Source: Acinetobacter lwoffii (GTDB lineage Bacteria; Pseudomonadota; Gammaproteobacteria; Pseudomonadales; Moraxellaceae). From it: a stretch of 64,000 nucleotides of DNA. Of this stretch, positions 54,246 to 64,000 are shown one piece after another. Made by a program: the position numbers and the translations under genes. Where the stretch lies: NCBI RefSeq assembly GCF_022967985.1, contig NZ_JALJVC010000004.1:1-64000 (forward strand). Reading direction: 5' to 3'. The notes beneath the pieces are model-generated. The model was not told the origin of the DNA, did no database searches, and saw nothing but the letters and a program-made list of their open reading frames with translations. Position 1 is the stretch's first letter, and every line of letters starts with the position of its first letter.

Positions 54246-54380
54246 CATTGGGGAGTAGCCGCCTTTTGCGCAAAGCAGAAGGGTGATGGTCAACATATTT
54301 GCTCAACCGAGCATGGTCATCATAGCAAAGAACCAAGTCAGCTTTTCCAAGCTTTCTTTTGTTGGCAAGACCTTTGATTT
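54246..54380 (+). ncRNA. yybP-ykoY (Mn2+) riboswitch
   Basis: The leader shows the two conserved ends of this class: GGGGAGTAGCC at 54250-54260 and GGCAAGACCTTTGATT at 54364-54379, with the intervening stems (GTCAAC..., GCTC-AACC-GAGC at about 54301-54312). The class senses Mn2+ and controls Mn exporters, including UPF0016/GDT1 proteins such as the one encoded just downstream. Recognised from the consensus; not scored with a covariance model. Confidence 0.85.
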
Positions 54381-54397
54381 ACCACTCTGCAGATTTT

Positions 54398-54438
54398 GGC
54401 TAGCAGGAGCGGTGAGTCATTGGTATTGGATGCTAGCC
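54398..54438 (+). promoter_or_regulatory. Expression-platform hairpin of the Mn riboswitch
   Basis: Perfect 8-bp arms GGCTAGCA (54398-54405) and TGCTAGCC (54431-54438) lie between aptamer and start codon. The second arm runs up to the presumed ribosome site (AGAG), so pairing here could control translation. No T-run follows, which favours translational over transcriptional control. Confidence 0.55.
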
Positions 54439-54451
54439 AGAGAAAAACCTC

Positions 54452-55027
54452 ATGTATGAATTCCTACTGTCGACTGCAATTGTAGCGCTGGCTGAAATGG
54501 GTGATAAAACCCAACTGCTTGCTTTGCTGCTTGCTGCACGTTTTCGCAAACCTGTTCCTATTTTATTTGCTATTTTATTGGCGACGCTGATTAACCACGG
54601 CCTTTCTGCGGTATTGGGACAATGGGTGACCACGGTGATTGGGCCGGAGGTGCTACTGTGGATCGTCTCGATTGGCTTTATCGCAATGGCCGTCTGGATG
54701 CTGATTCCGGATGAACTCGGGGATGAAAATGCCAGTATCAATAAATGGCAAAAATTCGGGGTCTTTGGCGCAACCTTTATTTTATTCTTTCTGGCAGAAA
54801 TCGGTGATAAAACTCAAATTGCCACAGTTGCACTGGCAGCACGTTTCGACAGCGTATTCTGGGTCATGCTGGGGACCACTTTGGGCATGATGCTGGCCAA
54901 TGCACCTGCAGTGTTTTTGGGAGATAAGCTGGCGAACAGATTGCCGATCAGCCTGATTCATAAAATTGGTGCGGTGATTTTCCTGGTGATTGGTGTCGCG
55001 ACCCTGGCCCAACATTATTTCTTTTAA
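54452..55027 (+). CDS. UPF0016/GDT1 (TMEM165) family manganese exporter
   Basis: A 191-residue inner-membrane protein with six predicted helices in two inverted halves. Each half carries the family motif E-x-G-D-K-T: EMGDKTQLLALLLAARFRKP (about residue 15) and EIGDKTQIATVALAARF (about residue 115). Bacterial members (MneA type) export Mn2+. The riboswitch upstream strongly supports this. It is a single gene with its own terminator. Confidence 0.92.
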   Translation: MYEFLLSTAIVALAEMGDKTQLLALLLAARFRKPVPILFAILLATLINHGLSAVLGQWVTTVIGPEVLLWIVSIGFIAMAVWMLIPDELGDENASINKWQKFGVFGATFILFFLAEIGDKTQIATVALAARFDSVFWVMLGTTLGMMLANAPAVFLGDKLANRLPISLIHKIGAVIFLVIGVATLAQHYFF

Positions 55028-55049
55028 ATTATAAAATAATAAATTACAT

Positions 55050-55079
55050 GAATCCTGAGCTAAAAACTCAGGATTTTTT
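55050..55079 (+). terminator. Mn exporter gene terminator
   Basis: CCTGAG/CTCAGG stem with a six-base loop and six T residues. Confidence 0.78.
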
Positions 55080-55211
55080 ATGGTTAAAATTCTCTCAAAA
55101 CCTTGATAAATAGTGTGATATGGCTAGTTTTATTGATTGTAAGTTTGATAAATTCCTTATATTTTATACGGGTATAAAAACGTTATTTTTATTATAAATT
55201 GGGGAATTTAC

Positions 55212-56009
55212 ATGGTTTTTGAGCGCACCACATCGCAAGTCCTGTTTGATAATGGGACACATAAATGCATCAGTTTTACCAGTCTGGTCAAAGGTGAAGG
55301 CGTTCAGGCAAACCAGTTTTTGATTATTGATCATGAGCGCGCAGCGGTACTCGATCCGGGTGGTGATTTAACCTATGTGCCGCTGACCATGGAACTGAAT
55401 AAATACACCCGCTTGACCCATCTGGACTATGTCATGGCTTCACATCAAGACCCGGACATTATCACTTCCATGCCGCGCTGGCTGGTATATACCGATGCCA
55501 AAGTGGTGGCATCCAAGCTGTGGGCGCGTTTCTTGCCGCACTTAAACTCGGCCTTTATGAGCGACCGGATGAAAGGCAACTGGCTGGACCGTCTGGTGGA
55601 GCTTCCGGATCATGGTCAAATCATTCCACTGGGCCAATCTCATATTGTGGCGGTACCGGCGCATTTTCTGCATTCGGTAGGGAATTTCCAGTTTTATGAT
55701 CCGATTGCCAAAATTTTATTTTCAGGTGATATGGGTGCGTCCATGGTTGAAGATGCCGCCAAGCCACTGGAAAACTTTGCCGCGCATATCCCAAAAATGA
55801 AAAGCTTCCATCAACGCTATATGTGCAATAACAAGGTGATTCGTCTCTGGGTGAAAATGGTACGCAGCATGGAAATCGAGATGATTGTGCCGCAGCATGG
55901 CACACCATTTATCGGCAAAGAGCAGATTACCCAGTTTCTGGACTGGATTGAAACGCTGGAATGCGGCACTGACCTGATGGATGAAACGGTTTTTACCTGT
56001 CCTGAATAG
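55212..56009 (+). CDS. Metallo-beta-lactamase-fold protein, ODP type
   Basis: A 265-residue MBL-fold protein of the oxygen-binding di-iron (ODP) branch, like the N-terminal domain of flavodiiron proteins. It has ANQFLIIDHERAAVLDPGG, SHQDPDI in place of the usual HxHxDH, HFLHSVGNFQFYDP, LFSGDMG and VPQHGTPF. The flavodoxin domain of flavodiiron proteins is absent, so it needs a separate redox partner if it reduces O2 or NO. It may alternatively be a sensor. GGGG precedes the ATG. Confidence 0.8.
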   Translation: MVFERTTSQVLFDNGTHKCISFTSLVKGEGVQANQFLIIDHERAAVLDPGGDLTYVPLTMELNKYTRLTHLDYVMASHQDPDIITSMPRWLVYTDAKVVASKLWARFLPHLNSAFMSDRMKGNWLDRLVELPDHGQIIPLGQSHIVAVPAHFLHSVGNFQFYDPIAKILFSGDMGASMVEDAAKPLENFAAHIPKMKSFHQRYMCNNKVIRLWVKMVRSMEIEMIVPQHGTPFIGKEQITQFLDWIETLECGTDLMDETVFTCPE

Positions 56010-56105
56010 TTCACACAAAAAATAATTTTTTTCTTGTGTGGAAAAACAACATTTTTTATATTTCTTCTCCAAAAAACTTTTTTTGATGACGAGAACTTAT
56101 AAGAA

Positions 56106-56471
56106 ATGTTGTCTCAAGTTCCAAAACCGGATGCGTGTTTAAGCTGCGGGGCGTGCTGCGCCTATTTCAGGGTTTCGTTCTATTGGGCTGAAGGTATTCA
56201 TATGCCTGAGCACTATACCGAACCTGTGACAGCAGTCTATTCATGTATGGCTGGAACCAATCAAAAAGATCCACGCTGTATCGCACTTGATGGCACCATC
56301 GGCCAGCAGGTCAGCTGCGGCATGTATGAGCAGCGCAGTTCATCCTGCAAAGAAGTGCAGATTGCCGATGATCAATGCAACAAGGCACGTGTTGCACACA
56401 ATATGTTGCCCTTTGTCCAGATTGAAACTGATGAAGCTGACAATGATGACAGTTTTGAATATGTCAGCTAA
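56106..56471 (+). CDS. YkgJ-type cysteine cluster protein
   Basis: A 121-residue cytoplasmic protein with the YkgJ/zinc-or-iron-chelating signature CLSCGACCAYFRVSFYW at the N-terminus, followed by CGMYEQRSSSCKEV. Nine cysteines are spread as in this family (CxxCGxCC...C...C...C). A metal-binding role is expected; function is not established. It ends with a terminator. Confidence 0.85.
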   Translation: MLSQVPKPDACLSCGACCAYFRVSFYWAEGIHMPEHYTEPVTAVYSCMAGTNQKDPRCIALDGTIGQQVSCGMYEQRSSSCKEVQIADDQCNKARVAHNMLPFVQIETDEADNDDSFEYVS

Positions 56472-56479
56472 ATCCATCC

Positions 56480-56506
56480 AAAGCAGAGCTTAGGCTCTGC
56501 TTTTCA
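56480..56506 (+). terminator. YkgJ-like gene terminator
   Basis: AAGCAGAGC/GCTCTGCTT stem with TTAG loop; the T-run is short (TTTT with the stem end). Confidence 0.75.
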
Positions 56507-56660
56507 CTCCATTAAAATGATCGGGGTATATTTAAAATAGGGAACTTCATTATCAGAGGTATTATTGATACTGTTTTAGCACCCACATAGATCTGCGTGT
56601 ACAAAGCTTGAATAAAAAAATAATTTTGCAATTGCAATGAAATTTAAGCCGATATTTGTT

Positions 56661-56667
56661 TATAATA
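56661..56667 (+). promoter_or_regulatory. -10 box of guaB
   Basis: Perfect TATAAT about 30 bases before the guaB start. No good -35 is found at 17 bp. Confidence 0.4.
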
Positions 56668-56668
56668 G

Positions 56669-58162
<1,494 letters not shown>

Positions 58163-58184
58163 TCTCCCGTGATTTAAAATTTTA

Positions 58185-58216
58185 AAAAGCCGTCATGCAA
58201 ATGACGGCTTTTTTAT
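58185..58216 (+). terminator. guaB terminator
   Basis: AGCCGTCAT/ATGACGGCT stem with GCAA tetraloop and six T residues. Confidence 0.9.
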
Positions 58217-58285
58217 TTTGGTGTAAAGTGTGACTCAAGGAAAAAAATGGGTGATATCAATCATCCGCTAAGAAGTGAGATAAAG

Positions 58286-59617
58286 ATGAGTTATTTTGGT
58301 ACGGATGGTATTCGTGGAAAGTTTGGCGAATTGCCGATTACCCCTGAGTTTGCCCTGAAACTGGGATTTGCAGCTGGTAAAGTTTTAAAACGTCATAGTA
58401 AAAAATCCAAACCATTGGTGGTTCTGGGTAAAGATACCCGTTTGTCGGGCTATATCCTGGAAGCTGCCTTGCAGGCAGGTTTAAATGCCGCCGGCGTTTA
58501 TGTTCATCTTTTAGGTCCACTACCGACACCGGCGATTGCTCACTTGACCCGTGCCTTGCATGCCAGCTTGGGTATTGTCATTTCCGCTTCGCATAACCCG
58601 TATTTTGATAACGGCATTAAGTTCTTCTCTGCAGAAGGCAAAAAACTGCCAGATGCTTTACAAGACGAAATTAATCAGGAGCTTGAAAAAGATTTTGTGA
58701 TTGAAGACACGGCGAATCTGGGTAAAAGTATCCGGGTTAAAGATGCTAATGGTCGCTATATTGAATTCTGTAAATCGACGTTCCCGTATCATCTGGATCT
58801 GAATGAACTTACCATTGTGGTGGATTGTGCCAATGGTGCAGCCTATAACGTGGGACCTGCGGTGTTCCGTGAACTGGGCGCACGTGTGATTGCCATTCAC
58901 AATGAGCCAAGCGGTTTGAATATTAATGAGGGCTGTGGTTCAACCCATCCGGAAAGCTTGCAACAAGCCGTGATTCAACATCAAGCGGATTTGGGTATTG
59001 CCTTTGATGGGGATGCTGACCGTGTGGTTCTCGTAGATAAAGCCGGTAATCTGATTGATGGCGACCATATTCTTTATATTCTTGCGACTCAAAGCTCGAA
59101 AAAACCGGCAGGTATCGTCGGTACCTTAATGAGCAATATGGCGCTGGAACTGGCGCTGGAAAAAGCTCAAGTGCCGTTATTACGTGCCAAAGTCGGCGAC
59201 CGTTATGTATTACAAGGTCTGGAAGAAAATGGCTGGGTAATTGGCGGTGAGCCTTCTGGTCATATTCTGACTTTAGACAAGAGCACCACAGGCGATGCCA
59301 TTATTGCAGCCCTGCAGGTTTTAACCGTGATGGTTGAACAGAAAAAAGCCCTGCATGAACTTGTGGCTGACTTTAAACTGTTGCCAAATGTCCTGGTCAA
59401 TGTACGTTTAAATGCCATGTTTGACCCTTATTCAGTGCCTGAACTGGCAGCTGAATTTGAAAAAGCCGAACAGCAGCTTAAAGGTCGTGGCCGTTTATTG
59501 ATTCGTAAATCCGGCACAGAACCTGTCATTCGTGTGATGGTCGAAGGTGATGATCTGGTCGAAGTTACCACACTTGCAAACAGCCTGGCAGATGCTGTGC
59601 GTGCCAATGCAGCTTAA
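58286..59617 (+). CDS. glmM: Phosphoglucosamine mutase
   Basis: Interconverts glucosamine-6-P and glucosamine-1-P for UDP-GlcNAc synthesis. About 443 residues: [13 protein letters not shown] at the start, phosphoserine loop [17 protein letters not shown], metal loop FDGDADRV, sugar-binding GEPSGH and phosphate site [12 protein letters not shown]. The ATG at 58286 matches the family N-terminus; an ATG 39 bases upstream is less likely. It leads the unit glmM-pdxH-recJ. Confidence 0.96.
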   Translation: MSYFGTDGIRGKFGELPITPEFALKLGFAAGKVLKRHSKKSKPLVVLGKDTRLSGYILEAALQAGLNAAGVYVHLLGPLPTPAIAHLTRALHASLGIVISASHNPYFDNGIKFFSAEGKKLPDALQDEINQELEKDFVIEDTANLGKSIRVKDANGRYIEFCKSTFPYHLDLNELTIVVDCANGAAYNVGPAVFRELGARVIAIHNEPSGLNINEGCGSTHPESLQQAVIQHQADLGIAFDGDADRVVLVDKAGNLIDGDHILYILATQSSKKPAGIVGTLMSNMALELALEKAQVPLLRAKVGDRYVLQGLEENGWVIGGEPSGHILTLDKSTTGDAIIAALQVLTVMVEQKKALHELVADFKLLPNVLVNVRLNAMFDPYSVPELAAEFEKAEQQLKGRGRLLIRKSGTEPVIRVMVEGDDLVEVTTLANSLADAVRANAA

Positions 59618-59631
59618 CGGGAACATAGATA

Positions 59632-60288
59632 ATGAGTGATCTGATCAAGGATCTAAGTGAACTACGCCTGAATTATGAAAAAGGCGAGTTACAGGAACAG
59701 CAAGTCAATCCGAATCCGCATATGCAGTTCTTGCAATGGTTTAACCATGCAATGGAAGCAAAATTGCACGAGCCCTATGCCATGTCGTTGGCAACAGCCA
59801 ATGCACAAGGCCGTCCGCATGTGCGTACGGTATTGCTGCGTGGAGCGACTGACGCAGGGTATGATTTTTATACCAACTATGATAGTCAAAAAGGTTTAGA
59901 TCTGGCTAAAAATCCTTATGCCGAACTGTTGTTCTACTGGCAGGATCAGGAACGTCAGATTCGTATTTCGGGTCGTGTAAAGAAAATATCGGAAGAAGAA
60001 TCGACCGACTATTATCATAAACGTCCACGCGAAAGCCAGATTGCCGCGCATATCAGTACCCCGCAAAGTGGCATCGTGGCTAGTCGTGAGGAATTGCAGC
60101 AACGTTTTTGGGATTTGCATACCCAGGTTGCCAATCAGCAACAGCTGGACAAGCCGGTATTCTGGGGCGGTTATCGTCTCGAACCCGATTATTATGAATT
60201 CTGGCAGGGTCGTCCGAACCGTTTGCATGACCGTTTAAGTTATCGCAAAACCGATGCCGGCTGGACTTTAGAGCGCTTAATGCCATAA
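59632..60288 (+). CDS. pdxH: Pyridoxamine 5'-phosphate oxidase
   Basis: FMN enzyme making pyridoxal 5'-phosphate. The 218-residue protein has [23 protein letters not shown], the FMN site RTVLLRG...[24 protein letters not shown], and the C-terminal [18 protein letters not shown]. It starts 14 bp after glmM and ends two bases before recJ, so the three genes are one unit. Confidence 0.96.
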   Translation: MSDLIKDLSELRLNYEKGELQEQQVNPNPHMQFLQWFNHAMEAKLHEPYAMSLATANAQGRPHVRTVLLRGATDAGYDFYTNYDSQKGLDLAKNPYAELLFYWQDQERQIRISGRVKKISEEESTDYYHKRPRESQIAAHISTPQSGIVASREELQQRFWDLHTQVANQQQLDKPVFWGGYRLEPDYYEFWQGRPNRLHDRLSYRKTDAGWTLERLMP

Positions 60289-60290
60289 CC

Positions 60291-61991
60291 ATGCAAAAAC
60301 TGGAAATAAAACAACGTCCATTGCTGACACGCCCTGAAAATTTACCGGGCGTCCCTGCATTTGTGGCCGAGATTCTGGCTCGTCGTGGGGTGGAATCCGA
60401 GCAGGAACTTGAGCTCAAGCTGAAGCATTTGCTGGCACCGACCATGAAAGGCTTGCCTGAAGCCATTCAATTGATGGATCAGGCGATTGATCATGGCCAG
60501 AAAATCGTGATTGTCGGCGATTATGATGCCGATGGCGCGACCAGTACTGCACTCATGGTGCTGGCACTGCGCGATATGGGCGCCAATGTTGAATATCTGG
60601 TACCAGACCGTTTTAAATATGGGTATGGATTGACGCCCGCAATTGCAGATCTGGCCTTTGTCAATTTCACGCCTGATTTACTGATTACCGTGGACAATGG
60701 CATTTCCAGCCATGACGGAGTAAAACAGGCGCAGGATCATGGCATGCAGGTGATCATTACTGATCACCATCTGACGACCAAGCCGACACCAAAAGCCGAA
60801 GCCGTGGTCAATCCCAATCAGCTCGGTTGCGACTTTCCAAGCAAAGCACTGGCCGGGGTCGGGGTGGCTTTTTATGTACTGGCCAATCTATCTACTCATC
60901 GCAAGAAACTTGGAAAATCCTCTACGGTAATTACCAATTATCTTGATCTGGTGGCACTCGGTACTTATGCCGATGTCGCGAGTCTGGACTATAACAACCG
61001 GATTCTGGTCGATGCAGGGTTGAAACGGATCCAGCAAGGGTTATGCCGAGCAGGAATCAGTGCGCTACTTGATATTGCAAAGCGTGATCCTGCTGGTCTG
61101 AAAGCTCAAGATTTGGGCTTTGTTTTAGGCCCACGGATTAACGCGGCTGGACGCATGGAAACCATGGATATCGGGATCGAATGTTTGCTGGCTCCTGATC
61201 TGACAACTGCTTATCCACTGGCTGAACAGCTGAATCAGCTCAATGTCGAACGCCGTCAGGTGGAAGGTAAAATCAAGCAGGAAGCCTTGCTTGAGCTGGA
61301 TAAAATCCAGTGGGATGCCACTGAACTACCTGCTGCGTTGATCATGTTTGAACAGCATTGGCATCAGGGAGTGATCGGGATTGTAGCAGGGCGTTTAAAA
61401 GAGCAGTTCCATCGTCCGAGTATTGTTTTTGCCGCGGATCAGGATGGGATTCATATCAAAGGTTCGGCGCGTTCGATTGAAGGTATTCATATTCGTGATG
61501 CGATTGAACAGGTGGCAGAGCAATATCCTCATTTAGTCAGTCATTTTGGCGGACATGCAGCAGCAGCAGGTTTAACCCTGAAAAAAGAAAATTTCGCTGA
61601 GTTTAAGCAGGTCTTTGAAGCACTGATTGGTGTGATGGATGAGGATTTATTCACTGCGACTTTATGGACAGATGGAGAGTTGCCAGCTTCTGCTTTTCAG
61701 ATCGAAACAGTCAATTTATTGCAGAATTTAAGTCCATGGGGGCAAAAATTCCCCCAACCGATTTTTGATGGTGTGTTCAAAATCATGGACTATCGCTGGC
61801 TTAAAGATGTGCATCTTAAGTTACGTGTGGCGTTGGAGAATGGGCAGGTCGTGGATGCGATCGCTTTCAATGCAGCGGATAAATATGACTTTGACCCGAT
61901 GAAAGATACACGATTGGTCTATGAGCTGGATAAAAATGTATTTAATGGCAATATCAGCTTGCAAATGCGGATTATCCATTTAGAACAATAG
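60291..61991 (+). CDS. recJ: Single-stranded-DNA-specific exonuclease RecJ
   Basis: 5'-3' ssDNA exonuclease of recombination and mismatch repair, 566 residues. DHH-family motifs are visible: IVGDYDADGATSTALM (motif I), TVDNGISSHDGV, IITDHHLT (motif III DHH), PRINAAGRM and the DHHA1 signature SHFGGHAAAAGL, followed by the C-terminal OB-like domain. Starts two bases after pdxH. Confidence 0.96.
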   Translation: MQKLEIKQRPLLTRPENLPGVPAFVAEILARRGVESEQELELKLKHLLAPTMKGLPEAIQLMDQAIDHGQKIVIVGDYDADGATSTALMVLALRDMGANVEYLVPDRFKYGYGLTPAIADLAFVNFTPDLLITVDNGISSHDGVKQAQDHGMQVIITDHHLTTKPTPKAEAVVNPNQLGCDFPSKALAGVGVAFYVLANLSTHRKKLGKSSTVITNYLDLVALGTYADVASLDYNNRILVDAGLKRIQQGLCRAGISALLDIAKRDPAGLKAQDLGFVLGPRINAAGRMETMDIGIECLLAPDLTTAYPLAEQLNQLNVERRQVEGKIKQEALLELDKIQWDATELPAALIMFEQHWHQGVIGIVAGRLKEQFHRPSIVFAADQDGIHIKGSARSIEGIHIRDAIEQVAEQYPHLVSHFGGHAAAAGLTLKKENFAEFKQVFEALIGVMDEDLFTATLWTDGELPASAFQIETVNLLQNLSPWGQKFPQPIFDGVFKIMDYRWLKDVHLKLRVALENGQVVDAIAFNAADKYDFDPMKDTRLVYELDKNVFNGNISLQMRIIHLEQ

Positions 61992-61998
61992 GCCATAA

Positions 61999-62029
61999 AA
62001 AAACCGCTCGAGTGAGCGGTTTTTTTGCT
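61999..62029. terminator. Bidirectional terminator between recJ and the outer-membrane gene
   Basis: ACCGCTC/GAGCGGT stem with GAGT loop, A7 before and T7 after, between convergent genes. Confidence 0.9.
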
Positions 62030-62043
62030 TTTAATCGGAGAGA

Positions 62044-62775
62044 TTAGAAGCGGTATGCTGCACGAATGCCATAAGTATTGATGTCATCAGCAAATGCTAT
62101 GTTACCTTCAAGGCTTACTTGTTGACTCAAGAATTTCTTAGCACGAATTTCAAAAGTATCTTCATCATAGCCGTTATCGATATAGCCAAGACCCACGTTT
62201 AGGGTAGGGTCGAGGTAAAGATCGGTACCAAGAATGAAAGCTGTTTCATCAGCAAAGCGTGCACCAGCTTCAAAGTTCATGTCGTACTGGCCTACTTTGG
62301 TTACGTATTTACCACGTACAGTTGCGTCTGTGTCGTCGCCATTATCTGCCAGACCAACTGCTAATAAAAGACCAGGTGTAGGTAAGTAACCTACTTCTGC
62401 AGCGAAAGTGGTATCATCAAATTCGCCATCATCAAAATAACCAACTTGACCATTTAAGTAAAAATCAGTGTTAGGAACAAAATATTCAACACCAACATTT
62501 AAGTTAGTGAAATCATATAAATCAAAGTCAGTGTAAGCAAGCGATGCATTAATATTACTTGCACGGTTTAAAAATGCAGCTTCATTTAATGGAGAGCCTT
62601 TAACTTGTACCGGAGCAAAGTAGTAAGCACCATCAACTGCAAGTGTATAACCATTGTCAGCACCATCAATGTCAACATCGTGGTAAGCAACAGTACCCCC
62701 AACTTCAGCTTGGTAAGCATGTGCAGTTCCCAGGCCAGCAAGAAGCGCTGTAGCAAGAGCAAGTTTCTTAAGCAT
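62044..62775 (-). CDS. Putative outer-membrane porin, copy 1
   Basis: A 243-residue protein with signal peptide (MLKKLALATALLAGLGTAHA) then YQAEVGGTVAYHD. Alternating strands with Asp/Asn/Gly turns and the terminal GIRAAYRF mark a beta-barrel outer-membrane protein. Shared blocks with the next gene (AHAYQAE, EAAFLDRASN/EAAFLNRASN, EYFVPN-DFYL-G, AAEVGYLP-PGLL-A, QQVSLEG) show that the two are tandem paralogues. Substrate unknown. Confidence 0.8.
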   Translation of the reverse strand: MLKKLALATALLAGLGTAHAYQAEVGGTVAYHDVDIDGADNGYTLAVDGAYYFAPVQVKGSPLNEAAFLNRASNINASLAYTDFDLYDFTNLNVGVEYFVPNTDFYLNGQVGYFDDGEFDDTTFAAEVGYLPTPGLLLAVGLADNGDDTDATVRGKYVTKVGQYDMNFEAGARFADETAFILGTDLYLDPTLNVGLGYIDNGYDEDTFEIRAKKFLSQQVSLEGNIAFADDINTYGIRAAYRF

Positions 62776-62892
62776 TTAGATTTCTCTCTTTGTTATAAAA
62801 ATATGACTGTTTGATGAACAGTTGTAACAAATTGTACAGTTTATATTCGCCCCGTCAATGTGCAAAAATACCTAAATGCTTGTTAAGAGTGC

Positions 62893-62925
62893 AATAAAAA
62901 AACCCATCCGAGGATGGGTTTTCTA
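62893..62925 (-). terminator. Terminator between the two tandem porin genes
   Basis: AACCCATCC/GGATGGGTT stem with GA at the loop and A7 on the plus strand (T7 on the minus strand), 25 bases past the stop of the upstream copy. The two genes are therefore separate transcripts. Confidence 0.82.
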
Positions 62926-62950
62926 TGAATGACTAATTTTTGGTTTTAGA

Positions 62951-63730
62951 TTAGAAGCGGTACTTCGCTGCTACACCAAAGGTATTGTAGTCATTGTTAA
63001 ACTGTTCGCCAAAGCCGACACGGCCTTCTAAGCTCACTTGCTGGTTAATGAACTTACGTGCATTGATACCAAATTCGCTCTTGTCGGTAATATCATTATT
63101 GTGATAATCAGCACCGACACTCAAGGTTTTGTCGATGAAATAATCTGCTGCCAGATTGTATTCATCTAGATCACCAAACGCTGCACCTGCTTCCAGGTTG
63201 ATATCTTTACCATTGCTTAATGTCGTCACATATTTAGCACGAAGTGTTGGATCTACGCCATCATCATTGTCGTTATCCCAACCTTTCACACCAGCCGCAA
63301 TCAATAGACCTGGCGCTGGCAGATAACCGACTTCAGCTGCATAGGTGGTTAAATCATTTTCTAGATCATCATTGTCTTGCAGATCATGGCCATTGACGTT
63401 ACCGCTTAAGTAGAAGTCAGAATTCGGTACGAAGTACTCTGCACCTACGCCATAACGATGCGCTTCAGAATCACCAATTTCATTATATTGATATTGCGCA
63501 CTCACGTTGCTAGCACGATCAAGGAATGCTGCTTCTGCTAATGGTGCATTACGTGTTTGAACTGGATTGAAGTAATATGTACCATCAACGCCGAAAGAAC
63601 CGCTAGTTCCACCGTTGTCAGGATCAACCACTCCTGCTGATGCACCAATTTCTGCTTGGTAAGCATGTGCTGCTGTACCAGTCATTGCTATTGCTGAAAG
63701 TAGTGCCGAAGCAATCGCTAATTTTTTCAT
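62951..63730 (-). CDS. Putative outer-membrane porin, copy 2
   Basis: A 259-residue paralogue of the adjacent gene. Signal peptide ends ...GTAAHA, then YQAEIGASAGVVDPDNGGTSGSFGVDGTYYFNPVQTRNAPLAEAAFLDRASNVSAQYQY, with a barrel pattern throughout and terminal FGVAAKYRF. It is longer by two acidic loop insertions (DNDDGVDP, LQDNDDLENDL). Function unknown; a small outer-membrane channel is likely. Confidence 0.8.
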   Translation of the reverse strand: MKKLAIASALLSAIAMTGTAAHAYQAEIGASAGVVDPDNGGTSGSFGVDGTYYFNPVQTRNAPLAEAAFLDRASNVSAQYQYNEIGDSEAHRYGVGAEYFVPNSDFYLSGNVNGHDLQDNDDLENDLTTYAAEVGYLPAPGLLIAAGVKGWDNDNDDGVDPTLRAKYVTTLSNGKDINLEAGAAFGDLDEYNLAADYFIDKTLSVGADYHNNDITDKSEFGINARKFINQQVSLEGRVGFGEQFNNDYNTFGVAAKYRF

Positions 63731-64000
63731 GGTTACTACCCCTCAAATCGTGAGTTAAAAACATTACACTTTTTGTTACAACTTTCAGTCTAGAGCAATT
63801 CCAAAGATCGTCAATCAAAGGAAAGTTACAGTAATGTGAATAGCGTAATCTTGTGTAATTTTTGCTGAACAAGTGACTGAATAATAAAATTAAATTTATA
63901 ATGTAGTGTTTTATTAAAAGTGTGTAGATATTGTGGAATCTATTGAATTCGCTGATTTTTTATACAGACCAATAAGAAATCCTAAATTATAAAATCAATT

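Overview
This window is ordinary chromosome of a gammaproteobacterium in the Moraxellaceae, almost certainly an Acinetobacter species. The support is the moderately AT-rich base use, the murG-murC-ddl-ftsQ-ftsA-ftsZ-lpxC block detached from the rest of the dcw cluster, dciA next to lpxC, a Crc/ExoIII-family gene divergent from pyrE, and Acinetobacter-style outer-membrane proteins. The species cannot be fixed from sequence reading alone. I see no rRNA, tRNA, prophage, insertion sequence, integron or CRISPR array.

Layout. 0-6 kb: SPOR-domain envelope protein, argS, then small conserved genes (DUF2798, DUF445, a DUF4136-like lipoprotein, DUF924). 6-12.3 kb: gshA-dsbB, an alpha/beta hydrolase, and the pair yqiA-like/parE. 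12.5-18.2 kb: a complete urea ABC transporter operon, urtABCDE, with a near-consensus sigma-54 promoter and no urease in the window, followed by a repeat-rich spacer. 18.6-30 kb: secreted protein, GNAT acetyltransferase, Tsx-like porin, a 1-kb gap without a recognisable gene, ribosome hibernation factor, ankyrin-like protein, MetA-type outer-membrane protein, dsbD, a GGDEF protein, azoreductase, HSL-family esterase, DUF2147 and an ArsC/Spx-like protein. 30-32.3 kb: crc and pyrE (divergent), flanked on each side by a predicted small RNA, then a cold-shock gene with a long 5' leader. 33.3-36.9 kb: a copper operon (Cys/His-rich protein, copA, copB) with a DUF3565 gene. 37-39.2 kb: gshB and a decayed MFS transporter. 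39.6-49 kb: peptidoglycan and cell-division genes, lpxC, dciA and an M23 peptidase. 49.4-54.1 kb: aceE-aceF. 54.2-64 kb: a yybP-ykoY Mn2+ riboswitch in front of a GDT1/UPF0016 exporter, an ODP-type metallo-hydrolase, a YkgJ-like protein, guaB, glmM-pdxH-recJ, and two tandem paralogous outer-membrane beta-barrel genes.

The most interesting signal lies in two gaps around crc-pyrE. The gap after pyrE holds a perfect GacA-type upstream element (TGTAAG-N6-CTTACA) about 65 bp before a transcript of about 120 nt that carries five GGA motifs and ends in a strong terminator. The gap beyond the 3' end of crc holds, on the minus strand, a transcript of about 150 nt with nine GGA motifs, its own promoter-like elements and a terminator. 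Both have the architecture of RsmX/Y/Z (CsrB-type) RNAs that titrate CsrA/RsmA. They sit either side of the gene for Crc, itself a global post-transcriptional regulator of carbon use. I do not recall such a pair being described in this genus. This is a prediction from sequence that needs RNA evidence.

The genes otherwise fall into housekeeping modules: envelope synthesis and division, thiol redox (gshA, gshB, dsbB, dsbD), metal handling (copper operon, Mn exporter), nitrogen acquisition (urt), and central metabolism (aceEF, guaB, pyrE, glmM, pdxH). All coordinates were read by eye and non-coding sites may be off by a base or two.
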